From Apostichopus japonicus (lineage: Eukaryota > Echinodermata > Holothuroidea > Aspidochirotida > Stichopodidae), in the NCBI RefSeq assembly GCF_037975245.1, contig NC_092569.1:32571668-32635667 (forward strand): a stretch of DNA of 64,000 nt, read 5' to 3'. Made by a program: the position numbers and the translations under genes. Below, piece after piece: positions 49,765 to 62,946 of this stretch (within the stretch, counting starts at the first letter, position 1; each line of letters opens with the position of its first letter). Under the pieces are notes generated by a model. That model had not been told where the DNA came from and ran no database searches. It saw only the letters and a list, made by a program, of their open reading frames with translations.

Positions 49765-50200
49765 GTATTTGATGTTATCATCAAATATTTGATGTTATCA
49801 ACAATTCAATTGCTGATATCACCAATTATTTGCCCTTATCAGCAAATAATTGGTGATATCAACAAATATTTGGTGATATCACTAATTATATGATGATATA
49901 TTTGATGATATCACCAATTATTTGATGATATCATCAAATCAATTGATGATATCAGCAATTGAATTGGTGATATCAGCAAATGAATTGCTGATATCAGCAA
50001 TTCTACATATCGTTAATTAATTGGTGATATCAGTTATTGATTTGGTGATCTCAGCAAATGATTTGATGATATCAATAAATGATTTGATGATATCAGCAAA
50101 TGATTTGATGATATCACCAACTGATATAGAGATATGTCTCATTTGATAATATTAGCAATTCATTTGCTGATATCACCAATTCAATTGCTGATATCAGTAA
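49765..50200. repeat. Array of ~22-bp palindromic TGATATCA units
   Basis: About 20 units of AATTGCTGATATCAGCAATT type, with TTGATGATATCATCAA and TTGGTGATATCACCAA variants. Units are individually self-complementary around GATATC and vary mostly in compensating positions. Extremely AT-rich. Confidence 0.93.
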
Positions 50201-50209
50201 TTCACCCGT

Positions 50210-52200
50210 GAAAACGTTGCTTTTAAGATGAGCTTTAGTTTGTTGGCGGCAAAAAGGAAACTTTCAGGACAAATTAAATTTCGTTGAACTGCTCTTCTTC
50301 AATTGAATGGGAGATCCTTTGTAAATTGGATCTGGCGTTAATAAGACTCTGTTTAGCTTCAGTTAAGTTCTGGTTTTCCCTACACAACCTCGATCTCCAC
50401 TTGACTCAAAACTCGAGAAATGCGAGTGAGTACAGCATGAAGTTTTACACCTTCAGCCCTTATAATCCAAGGCAGTGTATACATACACTGAACAAACTAC
50501 AAACACTGTACGCGTACCGATACGGTCAGATTGGTCGTGGCTACAACTAGGCTCAGAGGAACTGAATTGCTGATATGAATGATTGATAAATCTTAGAACT
50601 ATTCATATTATTTCGCCAACCGGATCATCATTTTTTAAGGTCGTTCCCAAGGGAAGAATTTACTCTAACTTTCTTGCCTTCCTAATCAGTGTATTTAGAA
50701 AATGCGTCCTTTCTTTGCAAGTTGACGTTTAACGTCGAAATTTCGACGTCTTATGTCGAAATGTGACTAATAATCTCGGCAGTTTGACGTTTTATCTCGA
50801 AACAATAATGTTTTCACCCCAAGACTTTATTTCAAAATATCATATATTTATGTTGATTATTTGACTTAATGTCGAAATATCAAATCGAAGTTAAACTGCA
50901 TCACGGATTTTTTTTATTCTTAATAGTGTGGTGTTAGCGTCCATGTCGTTTTAGGAGTTGACGTTTTGGGAGTCATAGACTTTTGTTTTTGTAAACTTGC
51001 CATCTCAGAGTATTTCAGACTTTCTTCCAAAACTGGCTCGCAAAAAACTGGCTGGCATCACAAAAAACTATCGCAAAATCGTCATACAATGCCAGAAATA
51101 CGGTGAATATCACGGAAACGATTGCACTATTTTGAATCGCTTTGCCCCATCCACAAACCCCTTTTTATATCAAAGGGGATATAGGGTCACCCTCCAGTAG
51201 GACGGACTAAACCAACTTACTTGCACCCGACTCTGCGGGTCTGCGGGCAGCGATCAACCCCGAGAGCAACATATATTGGATTAAAGTGCCTAAGCGCTAT
51301 TCAGCCCATTAAATTATATATACCTTCTTATTTAATCATGGTGTTATTGGATATATAATAACTTGCCCTAATTTATGTAAAAGGAAATGAAAGAGACGTT
51401 CAGACATAATGAAACGGATTTCACGTCAATATATTCGGGTGGCAAAGCATGCCACGTTGAGGAACATGCATGAAGGTGAATAGCGCCGCAGCTGCTCATT
51501 TCGCTTTGTCCTAATCAATTTGTATGGTATGAATCGTGTTCCCGGAAACAGAAAAATAATTCTGGAAAGACGAGATGATTGAGGGTTTTTTAAATAGTAG
51601 CTGTAAAAATTGTTTATCCTTAATGGATTGCAAGTGGGGGAAGTGGTGCTTTAAACCTGTTAACACGGATGAAAAAGCCCGGATTGAACCCTTTTTACAC
51701 AAAGTCATATGCTTAGCAAGAATATTCTTCCACCGAGATCCTACGTATCTTTCAGTTAGCATCTATGGTTGTGTTTGGCCGTCGATTAGAGTTTCGCAAG
51801 TCACACCGACTTCGTACTCGCACATGAATCACACCAGGGCCACATCAAGTTACCTTCACATTTTGCCCCACAGACTGATCAGTAAAAGTATTACAATAGT
51901 TTCTCAAGCTTACCGGCTAGTACCGAAATTTCGTTATGACTGATCACTGTATGCTGCAGGAGGGGAAGTGGGGTAACGGAGGTCCAGACTCTAGGGAGTG
52001 CATGGCGTTTACCTTCACATTGGAGCTGTATAGCGTGACTCTAATATCGTACAACCTGTGCTAATAAGGCTAAGTATGGGTACTACACTCTGTACCGGAA
52101 TTAGACCTTGGGGGTGGGGGGGGGCTTAGGGTGTGTGGCAGAGAACTTCAGCTTCGGTGGTCCCCTCATACACAGAAATGGAACTAAACGGCAAATGACC
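50210..52200. other. Higher-GC interval without identified gene
   Basis: Less AT-rich than its neighbours, with plus frames at 50284-50550, 50997-51200 and 51575-51943 whose products I do not recognise. No splice pattern or domain supports a gene, but this is one of the better places to look for a lineage-specific one. Confidence 0.35.
50732..50749. repeat. Perfect 18-bp palindrome ACGTCGAAATTTCGACGT
   Basis: Surrounded by further GACGTTT and GTCGAAAT words (50721-50895), suggesting a small TCGAA-rich repeat relic. Confidence 0.8.
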
Positions 52201-52209
52201 AAATTTACA

Positions 52210-54060
52210 GGCCAGGTCGGAAACCGCGGAAATTGATCAACAGAGTTCGGTTATCGAGATACCGGGTTCGATATCGGTTTCCGCGCTTTCCGCATTATCG
52301 CCCTAGCTTGCTATATAGCAAGGTCGAAAACGCGGAAAGCACGGAAACGAGAGAAATTTGTCAAGGAAGGGTGACGAAGTCATTTGGGCGCATTTCAGCC
52401 TTTATGCGCCAGGAAGGGGTGCGGGTTTAAAGCTATTTCACTAAATGTACAGTAGTTCGAAAACGCGGAAAACGTTTACAATAGATGAGTTATAGATTAT
52501 TTGGTCAAGGGAGGGTGGAGAAGTTTATCAGCGCATTTCAGCCAATATGCGCCAGGTGGGGTTGGAAAGGGCTCAGGCTTTTTGTTTTAATACTAAATGC
52601 AGGTCCAAACGCGGAAATGTGTTTTTTTTTTTTTTTTTGTCAAGGGAGGGTGAAGAGTTTTCGGCGCGTTTCAGTCAATATGCGCCAGGAAGGTGATGGG
52701 GTTGTAGGCTTTTTCCCTAAATGTAGGTCGATAACGCGAAAATGTTTCTTTTACAATGGCGAAACTAGAGGATTTTGTCACAGAAGGCACGGTGAAGATG
52801 TTTCATGAGCGCATTTCAGCCAATATGTGACAGGAAGGGGTGTGGGAGGGGTGAAGGCGTTTTTCTTACTAAATGCATGTCGAAAACGCGGAAATGTTTT
52901 TAACAAAGGCGAAACTAGATGAGTTTGCTCAGGGAGGGAAAGAAGTGCTTTTGGCAGGCGCATTTCAGCCAATCTGCGCCAGCAATGGTGTGGGAAGGTG
53001 GGTTCAGGCTTTTCCCTATATGCAGGTCGAAAACGCGTAAAGTTTTTTGTACAATGGCGAAACTAGAGGATTTTGTCACGGAAGGCACGGTGAAGATGTT
53101 TCTGAGCGCATTTCAGCCAATATGCGCAAGTAGGGGGTGCTGGCAGGAAGGGTAAAGGATTTTTTAATACTAAATGCATGTCGAAAACGCTGAAATGTTT
53201 ACAAAAGAGCTAAAGTTTTTTTTTAGAAATATTTATTGGAAATAATTTTGTTATAGGAATTAACTCAATGAATAGTTAGCATATTTGCAAAAAATATTAT
53301 TCTACTCGGATTACAGGTCACAATTTGTAGACCTATATTCCATGTCACAGAATATATATATACATTTATATATATAGCCCCCCTTGCTGGCGCGTATTTG
53401 CTGAAATGTGCCTAAAACACTTTTTACCTCCAATGACAATATATTATAATTTCGGATTGTTAATAATATATATTTCCGGGTTTTCGACCTATACTTTTAG
53501 TGAAAGAAACCTCAAGCCCCACCCAGTCCAGGCGCATATTGGCTGAAATAATGTTAAAACGTTTTTTCATTCATGCATGCATTTAGAGAATTTCTGCCAC
53601 AGTAAAAATATATACATTTCTGAGTTTTCGACCTTCCTTAAAGTGAAAAACAAAAACCTCTGAACATTAACCCCTTCCTGTCCAATTTTGGCTGAAATGT
53701 ACCAAAAACACTTTTCACCCTCCCTAAACAAAATTCTCCAGTTCCTCCATTGTAGAAAATAAAAAATATCCGCGTTTTCGACCTGCATTTAGTGAAAAAA
53801 GATTCAAGCCCAACCCCTTCTTGGCGACTATTGGCTGAAATGCGCCCAAAACATTTTATCAATTTTTCCTTCATTTATATACGGTAATTTCCCCCATTGT
53901 GAAAAAACATTACATTAAGTGAACAAATCCCAACACTTCCAGGCGCATATTGGCTGATTACGCCCAAAACCTTCACCCTCCCTTGACAAAAACATCCATG
54001 CAGTTTCGCCATTATATATTGATAAAACTTTCCGTGTTTTCGGCCTGCATTAAGTAAGAA
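52210..54060. mobile_element. Foldback-like element with tandem-repeat arms
   Basis: Left arm: about seven ~145-bp direct repeats containing GGTCGAAAACGCGGAAA (52323, 52456, 52602, 52725, 52879, 53025, 53180), then CAAGGGAGGGTGAAG and GCGCATTTCAGCCAATATGC. Right arm (~53395-54060): four or five copies of the same unit in inverse orientation (GCGTTTTCGACCTGCATT, GGCGCATATTGGCTGAAA). An AT-rich spacer lies at ~53215-53395. Long inverted arms made of tandem repeats match foldback transposons; the TU elements of sea urchins are a known precedent. No transposase is seen. Unit frames are not conserved, so the arms are not coding. Confidence 0.85.
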
Positions 54061-55420
54061 AAAAGAGCTCCAAAACCAACCAATTAGTCACTTTATTGTA
54101 TGTAATTGTATGTAATTGGAACTGAAACGTTTTACATTCATATAGAAATGTTAAATGAGACATTTGAGAATCACCGGTACCTTGGAATTTGTTGTCCTAT
54201 CTTTGGACAGAAGCTGTCCACACCTTGTTGACCATGCATGGTAGATAAGTGACGTGTTTCTATCTTTGTAATTTCATTACATTCCTATAATAAGTTCCTT
54301 CCATTGGTTGCTAACCATCTGTTTGGGGAACCGCCCATTCATTTCCTAGAAACTTAACGGACGAGAAAATCCTCAAGAGTTGCCGCGCTGTGAGCAAATC
54401 CGTATTATTGAAACAGAAACAGTTAAATACAAACCACGCCCACATGCCGGTATAGTTTATTACCGCCCGTAACAAATCATACATCTAGCACGCATACCTT
54501 GTTGGATTCCTGTCCAAAAATGTATTTGCTGAACACAAACTGCAAACTGTAGACCTGAGCATCGCAAGTATCAATATCGCTGCTGCTTGGTGCGACTTAC
54601 CGCGGGTGACTTTCAGAATCATTTGGATCACGTCTGACTAAACTGTCACCCTAATGTAAGGAAATAACACGGGTCAGAGCTCTGTTACGTCACGGCATCT
54701 TGTTAGACATTGTTTTTTTTCTTATCACGGCCGATCTAAGTCCCGGCCAAGGATATGCTAATCCTTAAAGGTAGTCTGTATAGGCCCCAAATTATAGCAT
54801 GCTATAATTGCTAGAAGTTTGCAAAAGGTACTTTACTGGAGGTCTATACTCTCCAAATTGTTCTCAGACATTTTTAAGGAACACACAAGATGACTGAATA
54901 TTCCAGTGAGGAATATTCCCTCGAAGGTTGTAATAAAAACAGTTAATAATTTTGACCAAATGTGAATATTTGACCAAATTTGACCATAATTGAATTTTTA
55001 GCATATTTGGGCCAATACAGCATACCTTTTACGCGGGTTCGGGAAAAGTGGTGGCCCTAAAATGGTCGCACATTTGATATTGTATAGAGTGGGAAGACAT
55101 CGTGATCAGTGAGGTGGGGAGATGGGAAATGGAGACTCAAAAGGTTGGCAGCTGTGGGGGTGGGAGGGACAGGGCTGGGATGACACACGTTAAATTAAGA
55201 ATAGCGATGACCATGTACCAAAGCAAACATTAAACATATGGTGAAATAGTTATAACTTGCATTTCGTTTCAATCATGCTACATTTTTACACCACTCTTGA
55301 TTATGCCCATCACACCATCTTGTCACCTATGGTAGCATTGATACTGCCAAGCCATGCAATTTGACTTCTGAAATTCGCCTCTCAATCTGATTCTGCACAA
55401 ACGTGACTAGTACAAATAGA
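54061..55420. other. Interval without identified gene
   Basis: No exon or structured element supported. Confidence 0.5.
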
Positions 55421-55422
55421 AC

Positions 55423-55773
55423 AGTGGCGTAGGAAGGTACTTTTGAGTGGGAGAGGGGGCTGAAGACTGATGGCCGGCCTGGGGGAGGGGTTTAAGGGGA
55501 GGGTTGGAAATTTTTTGCATTTCCAGGTGGCCTCAGATGCAATTTGGTGCAATATAGCACACTTCAACACCCACTCCATTTTGTAAATAATTTTGCATTT
55601 TCACCTGACCTTAGATGCAATTTGGTGCTCCAAATGAGATGTTTTTCTCATTTGGAAATGAAAAAGGGGTTTTCTGACTAACGAAGCGGGGGGCGGAATG
55701 ATACTTCCGCCCCATATTTTTCACTGGGGGGGGGGGGGGGCTGGCGCCCCCAGCCCCCCGGTTCCTACGCCCT
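55423..55773. mobile_element. Short element with G/C-homopolymer ends (copy B)
   Basis: The left end AGTGGCGTAGGAAGGT is inverted relative to the right end (GGTTCCTACGCCCT). The right end has a long G run then GGCGCCCCCAGCCCCCC. An internal ~45-bp direct repeat (TTAGATGCAATTTGGTGC against TCAGATGCAATTTGGTGC) is present. Same architecture as 35301-35680. Confidence 0.65.
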
Positions 55774-56885
55774 TGAAATAGAATAAAAAAAGGAACTTGA
55801 CCTTCACTGGATGACAAGCGATTTCTAAGCTCAGAAACTTTTGCACAGGAACTCCTCCAGTATAGGTTACCCTTCAAAGCAAAACTTCCAAAGGTTGACC
55901 GCAAGACTTGTTAAATTTGCGTTTTTAACAATGGCGAATATGTTTGTCATTTTTTTCAAACAGCTGCCAGTCTCTTTCCTTGCTATGCAATAATTTACTA
56001 ATTTAACGAATGAAAATAGTACACACTCTTTCCAAAAGCGTACTGCAACATAACTTTTCGTATGGAGATATTATATGTATAGGCCTATATATAAATATAT
56101 ATATATATATACTGGCTTCAGTTGTGACGCGCCAGATCATTCGATGCTTAGCTTTCAGCCATGGAGCAACTTTTTGAAGCCATTGTCAGTGAATACTGGA
56201 CTAGTCAGCTGCCATTAAGCAGAACATTGAACCCTTTCCCATCCCTCCCATCCACCTGTCTTCGAAACGAATTAAACTGAAACCCGGACCATATATTGAT
56301 GAGGTGGATTGCACAACACTGTCCTTTCATCTGCATTTTACATGTACCAATTTTCCAGCCAATTGGTTCCGCCCCCATACTATGTCTGTCGGCGAATTGG
56401 GTGACGTCAAAAATTTTGTAGTAAAACCTCGTGTCCTGCCTGTACTGTGTTTTTGTGTATATGTCTAGACTATACTGTACTGACATACATATTCGCGATA
56501 TGAATACGTCACCATGCTATTCAAGCTGTTTCTTTCTGACTACCGGCGAGGAAATCTAAGGTCCCATCGTGATTAAAACACAAATATTTTCGTCTTGGTT
56601 TCGAGAAACGGTCCAAAATCTCGGCCCGCACATTACATTCCTTTTGGAGAGTTGGTCAGAACTCTTAGCTGAAAGCGTTTAATTCTGCACGGTCATCAAT
56701 TTCTTCAGGGAAAAACTCAGCTAAATCCACATGCGCTACACGTTGTTTTGAATGTGGTTTGAGGGTAGTGAAAAGATAGTGTTATTGTTTTGATGAGGAT
56801 TTTGAACCTGCAAGAGGTGGTTGATACTCTCGTTACAGGAGAGCTGCTGAACTAGTCGATACTACTTTTGCTGATAACCAACAAA

Positions 56886-56989
56886 ATGAGGGGCCGTTCG
56901 AGGAAGACATCAACTGGAAAAAAGATTTCGACGGTATCCCTTGGATCTAAAATTGATGGCAACATTTTGATCCTAGGTGAACGATTGAG
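56886..56989 (+). CDS. Probable first coding exon of an unidentified gene
   Basis: ATG follows CCAACAAA, with an in-frame TAG ten codons upstream. The exon encodes MRGRSRKTSTGKKISTVSLG, then SKIDGNILILGERL plus two bases, and ends at TTGAG|gtaggt, a good donor. The upstream ~350 bp are less AT-rich and could be promoter/5' UTR. Basic N-terminus then a short hydrophobic stretch; no family recognised. No downstream exon in the right phase could be supported in 57-64 kb, so the next exon may lie beyond the window or be too short to see. It could also be a chance frame. Confidence 0.4.
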
Positions 56990-57094
56990 GTAGGTTACTA
57001 ATACTAGTATAGTATAGGCCTAGTATAGCCTAGTTCAGTTCAGTAGGTTCGTAACTTGCACCTAGGCCCTAGCCATGCACATTTGCTAAGTTAG

Positions 57095-57560
57095 GGAACT
57101 TCAGGCAGGCGCAAATTGCACCAATCTGACGCGACTCTCCCCGACTATTCGTCTGGAATGATGAGTCGGAAACAGTTGCCGCCACCTAGTCTGGTCTGCG
57201 TTGGATTGTAGGTTACCCCAGACAACCCAACAGTTTAATCGCCTGCTCATCAGTCCATATGGGGGCCCGCCATTTGACATTCTACAGCTGTCAACTGATT
57301 TCACGATGCTTCCTCATTGGCTATCCATTAGGATCGGTTCGCAGTCGGGTCGTGGACAGCCTCAGTTGCGAAAGGATGGCCCCATACACCACAGCAAATA
57401 CCCAAACATGTTTGATATGCCCGATTTGGTCACAACAAGGACCGACTGTCAAATCTTGGTTAGGGCATGAGCAAAATTTCGCTCAAATTGCACAGACCCA
57501 ACTGCGATCCAACCAACTTTCATTGAGGTCGGGTCTCTGGTATAGGCCGTACTTTGGGAG
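57095..57560. other. GC-richer island, unidentified
   Basis: Complex, non-repetitive sequence clearly richer in G+C than its surroundings, just downstream of the putative exon at 56886. Frames on both strands are open (57101-57304 minus, 57201-57603 plus) but neither gives a recognised domain. Could be an inserted element or part of a CpG-type first intron. Confidence 0.35.
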
Positions 57561-57609
57561 GCGTTTAAAACAACTTTTTACATTCCATTGTAAATATACG
57601 TAGGAGGTA

Positions 57610-60165
57610 CTGATTACTGAGGTACTATCTTGACTGTCTAAATATGTATTTGTTGGTTCTGATGTGAAGACTAACATTCATTACTAAATTGTTATTCAGG
57701 GCATCTTGAATTCAGTGTTTGTTAGTAGGCCTAGTACTTACAATGATGTTCTCAGGATGTCTGGGGTCATATATCTTTGGAAGTTTCTCTAATTCCTCCG
57801 TAAACAAGCATTTTGTTTAAAGTGAAATTTATTAAAGTTTCAGACTTTTCGGCTGAACCAAACACTAGTACTTAACATTATTTGAGGTGCTTCCTTCTTC
57901 CCCAGCCAATATTTCTCATCACAAAAATTATAGTAATGAAAAAGTAAACACTGTATGCATGTCTTGTCTGGTTTTAGGGATAGACTGACTAGTTTAATGA
58001 AATCTCTAAGTTAAAATCCTTTCTTATTCCACTAGTTATATTAGCTTTAAAACAAAGGAGATGTTTTGTAACTCATTTGGATTTTACTAAAGTTTTGAGA
58101 GTTCCTTCCAGGATTTTTGACTTCTCCCCCTTCCTCACTGCAATTTGCAATTTATTAGTGTGTTATCTTCTTGCTCTGTTTCTGTATATTTGATCCCAGA
58201 TGGTGAAATAAATCTTGTCAATTGCTCCTTCCTGTTTTTCTGTATCTGTATACCCCTGCCCCTCCCCCTCCCCCTCCCCCACTCTCGATAAAATGTGATT
58301 CCATAAATCCCATGGAGGTATGGATAGATCTTTACCCACCAGACCAGAGCAGCTCTCTCTGCAAGCTTTTAGACTCACCTGCCTGGATCTACAATGAATC
58401 AGTGGTTAAGCAATGACCCCCCCCCCCACCTTACCCTTCATAATTGATGCTCAGAATACACGAAAGCTACCTGTAGCTTGGACTATATGGACAGTTTGAT
58501 GATTACAAAAATAACTAAATCAAAGCTAATCGGTCTTCTTTATCAACCGGTCTTCTTAGGTTCATGTAATTATCTGAATTACAGTAGAACTGGCAAAATC
58601 CTGGAATTGACCAAAAATCTTTTCTTTGGTGACCCATGTTTCCAATCTCTGCTTTCACTTTACCATAGTTTCTGATTATAAGACTATACCTTTTAAATGA
58701 GAAATGTCATACTAATGTAGGGAAACGCTTTGAGGATGGGTCTAAATTGATGCTTTATAAGTTTGAACATGTGTAACCATTACCTGACACTCACAACTTT
58801 AAGGGAGCTGGTCCTTATCCAGCCTGGGCAGGACCCCTCACCCCCACCCCACCTCCCCCCAAAATGAAGAAAAGACAACAAAAAAGCACAGAACAAAGAG
58901 AGGAACAAAGAAACAACTGAAAACACGATAAAAGAAACAAAACTCTGTAGTCTGTGCCATTTGTATTTATACATATTTTCTTCAACAAAGTTTGGATGTA
59001 TGTATGTATACTAACAGTACATAGGTGTCTTGTTTTAGTTTTCATACCAGCAATTACCATGCAGAATGTCCTTCTTGGTATTAATTTGTGATTCATACAT
59101 ACTGTATGGTGTTATAAATTGGCATTGTATTCACACAGGGTTATCATCAAACCCTTGGTAACTCAACAAATATCAAATTATCTTACAGTGTAGATAACTG
59201 ACTTAGTAGATTTAGAGATAGTTAGCTCCCAGTGTGGAAAGTATGTGGGAGTATTCATATGCGACCTTTGACATTGTCATACTGTGCTTCATGGTGAAGG
59301 TACAGTATGGAGATTACAGCAGCTTCCTGGCATGCTGACAAACTAAAACTGCTGTATCATTTGGAAGGGCCCTTGAAAGTCTTCTTAACGGGAGCTGATA
59401 AAAAATTGCAAAGTTCAAAAAGCACATATTACTGAAGATTATGTTTAACAATATCTGCTAACATCTAGAAAGTCAAAGGTGAAATATTTTCAAAATTTGG
59501 CTGGCTTGTTGCAGTATTACTGTACCAACAAACAGCTGTTAAACACTTGGCAAACCCATTAACCAGGCTTGAGTTTATCTGGGTCTGGGTATTTGATTCT
59601 ACACTACTAACACACAGCTCTGTCTTGCCCCTGTACATACTTACAGTACTGTAGCCTGTGTACAGTCGATTACATGTTTAGCAATGATGGAAATGTAGAT
59701 CTGCATCACATTCACCACTGTGTCTGTGGTTCTTGTTCTTCCTGTATAACATTGTGTAATGCTTACAAGATATAATTTCATAGCATACTGTACATACATG
59801 TATTTACAGTATATATGTCTCCAAACATGATCTTTAATTGCCAATATAATCTGTTATCATTCTTGAATATATGTCATTTTATATATTGGCTACTTTACAT
59901 TTAATTCTCACCCTCACTGGGTCTGCCCCCTGACACTAAGTAACAGTACAACTGGCATATTAACGCTACCCTCCCTAGGGCCTCTGCTATTAAACTACTC
60001 TGTGACTGCCACTGACTGGCACTTCTAGTCCACCTGTACACCTCATTGTACCGTCCAAACCTGCTGGGTCTCCAAGGGGATAGGTTTCATGTACACATAA
60101 ACAAAGTTTTATAAGGTCTGTACTGGAAATGTATGAATTTATGTGTCATCAAAGAGGTTGCTAGT
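57610..60165. other. Interval without identified gene
   Basis: No supported exon. Pyrimidine-rich tracts at 58250-58280 and 58419-58432. The frame at 58222-58416 is noted among the rejected items. Confidence 0.45.
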
Positions 60166-60174
60166 AGGATGGTT

Positions 60175-60312
60175 ACCGTACAGTATGTACAGTAAATTTA
60201 CTGCACATATTATAAAGTAAATTTGACTGTGCATACCGTACAGTAAATTTACTGTACATATTATAAAGTAAATTTGACTGTGCATATCGTACAGTAAATT
60301 TACTGTGCAGCT
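60175..60312. repeat. ~58-bp tandem repeat of palindromic units, 2.3 copies
   Basis: GTACAGTAAATTTACTGYAC (self-complementary) alternates with ATATTATAAAGTAAATTTGA and CTGTGCATACC, repeated from 60190, 60238 and 60289. Confidence 0.9.
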
Positions 60313-60319
60313 GCAGCTC

Positions 60320-62940
60320 TGTTTCCTTAGTACTTTAGTCCAAATTAATCAGATTTCATACTTTGCCAGATGCATGTATGTATGTATCAGTAAGGATGTC
60401 ACAATTAGGGTGATGCTGTTCGTTGGAGTGGATGTATGAATGGTAAACTATTTTAAAACATTACAACCAAACATAAACTATGGTGACAGAAGTATGAAGC
60501 AAGAGTATGATCTGAAACTTGAGTTCTTGGCAATTTAACATAGTCTGGCCCTCAGGCCTGAAGCTAGGTTTTAGTATACATGTGTGATGTTTACACATAT
60601 TGCACAATCATCCTAATGTTGTAGATGAATTTGGCGTGCAACACATTTCATACTACATAAACCTGTCTAATTTTATGTAAATTCCATGGTAACCTCATCC
60701 TTTAGACTTTTTAACAAAAGACAATTTTTTTTTTACAAAAAAGTTTAAAAAATACCAAATTAGTTGAACAGTTTTATGGAGACAGCAATGCCACTCCTAA
60801 TCATACTTGTGGTCTTTGTCATGTAAGGAAGTAACCTGAAGAAAACTTCCTGAAACAGCTAAGATTTAGTAGTTATTTTATTGTTTATACTGTACCTTGA
60901 GTAGCATGTTTGTACCAGGGAGTTGTTTAACAACTCCCAGTACATTCAGTGCTATTCAGTAAATAAAAACAAGAGATATTTATAGTGCATGATACTGTAT
61001 TGATTTGAAGATTAACAATTCCTGCACAATCAGAATGATTAGGTTCAAAGGTTGCAGTTAATCATGCTGTTATTACATGACAAGGGGATGAAGTCAGCAC
61101 ATATAAAGCATGTTCAAGTGTTACTTTAAGTTCATGACAATATAACAGTAACATTAATAATAAATCATAATCATAATCAAATTTTTGACTTTGGAGATAG
61201 CTAATTGTTGTTGACAACTTGATGCCTTGATATGTTACTATGGTACAAAATGAATGCATTTGTATAATTTTTGTGTACATAATATTCTGTGATCAATGCT
61301 TTATTTCATATCTACATTCATTTATATTTAGATCTTAGGAGAGTTTGTTGGTCACGTACAAGATGATTGTGGGCTAAATCTTCACATAATCCTAAACTTT
61401 ACATCATTTTACTGTACACATGAATGACTGTTACGTGTTACCATCAGTCCGATTGTGGCAAATTCAAAACCTATTGCCATCTTGAACAGTAGTAACTATT
61501 ACCGGTGGTCACACAGCTATCAGCAATTACTAGGATTGCCTAGATACTTGGAACAGCCAGCTGACAGAGTTTTGTTTACATGGGAATACCAAGTGGACAG
61601 GCTGAGCTGCCATCATTGCTAGGTTTAGAGAACTTTGACAGTTTAATATACTGTAAAAGGAAGAAGAAGGCTGCTGTACTTCTATAGAGCTCACACACAC
61701 ACTGTTAATTCACATCACTGTTTAAACATACTATGGACAAAGTCTGGCAAACCTGTAAAACTCTTTCAATCAATTCCGCAGTAATTCCTAATCTCATCAT
61801 CTCTGGCAAACTTTAATTTCTTTGCGAGGATTATATGTGTTTGTCTTTCTTCAACGGTCAAGCGCTCTTTTCTTCAAATACTACTTTGACAGAATTTAAT
61901 TGTTCTTAGTCCTGTCAACGCCAGGCTGAAAGACATGTGTAATCTAGGTCAGTTGCTAATTTGAGGGACAGAACTGTTCGTTATAAATATATATATACAG
62001 CAGACCTGTATACTATATATGTGGTAGGTATACATACTATATTAGCCTATACTACAGTATATAGTAGGTATAGTGGCTGGTATATAGAACTTAGTTAACA
62101 GTGATGGAAGAAACTTACCACAAGTCAAAGAAAGGTTATAAATTCCCTGAGAGATTTATCACTAATTTGCATACAATGGTATCATGATAACCATTGTTAC
62201 AGTGAAGGTAAAAGATGTTTACCACGTTTGACCACCCTGGTGGTAGTTCCAGCATATTTTATGGGGAATGTATTTACTTTTCAACATGTCAAATGTGAAC
62301 ACTATTCTAGCCCTGCAGTATACTGTACATACCAAACTGTTAAAGGGGGGGGGGGGGTCTTTAATATTTTGTGGGATTAACAATTATGTGGTAGATTTGT
62401 GGTTATATGCACACAGTGTACTTGACCCTGATTTGACTGAAAGGACACACACATTTGAGAAAAGAAATATGGGCCCTCTTTATTTGAATTTGGTGAGAGA
62501 TTATACAAAATAAGGCTGTTAAATTATAAATGTATTAAGTTAATATACAAATGGAGGTGTACAAAACTGAAGAGTATACATAATGTCATATTTCAGTTTG
62601 TGGAGATTCACAAGTACAGATACAATCTGTGGTTGTTGAGTATTATGTTGAGGCCAAAGTGTGGCTAGGTAATATTTCTTTGGTGTAGCCCACCCACATT
62701 TTTGGGTTTCTTGACAGGTGGAGACCATGCTACTTTATGTAACAAATATAGCAACAACAGGTAAAGTTAAAAATGACTTTAAGGAAGGTACACTGTACTG
62801 TAGGTGTATATGGAACACCAAAATGCTCAACAGATACATGCCCATGACTGTGTGCTCAAATTATAATATGAACTGACAATATATGGAATAATGTACCAAA
62901 TTAAGTATTGGAAACATAATGATTGGGAAATTAAATAAGT
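60320..62940. other. Interval without identified gene
   Basis: AT-rich; no supported exon. A TATATAC/TAGTATA-rich patch lies at 61985-62085 and a G run at 62346-62357. Confidence 0.5.
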
Positions 62941-62946
62941 TTATTT

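Noticed and set aside
58222-58416. Frame with INPMEVWIDLYPPDQSSS as a possible second exon of the gene starting at 56886
   Set aside because: No acceptor in a phase compatible with TTGAG|gt gives an open junction, and no family is recognised.
58594-58678. Possible exon SRTGKILELTKNLFF after acceptor CTGAATTACAG
   Set aside because: Phase fits the exon at 56886, but the donor is weak and there is no homology to support it.
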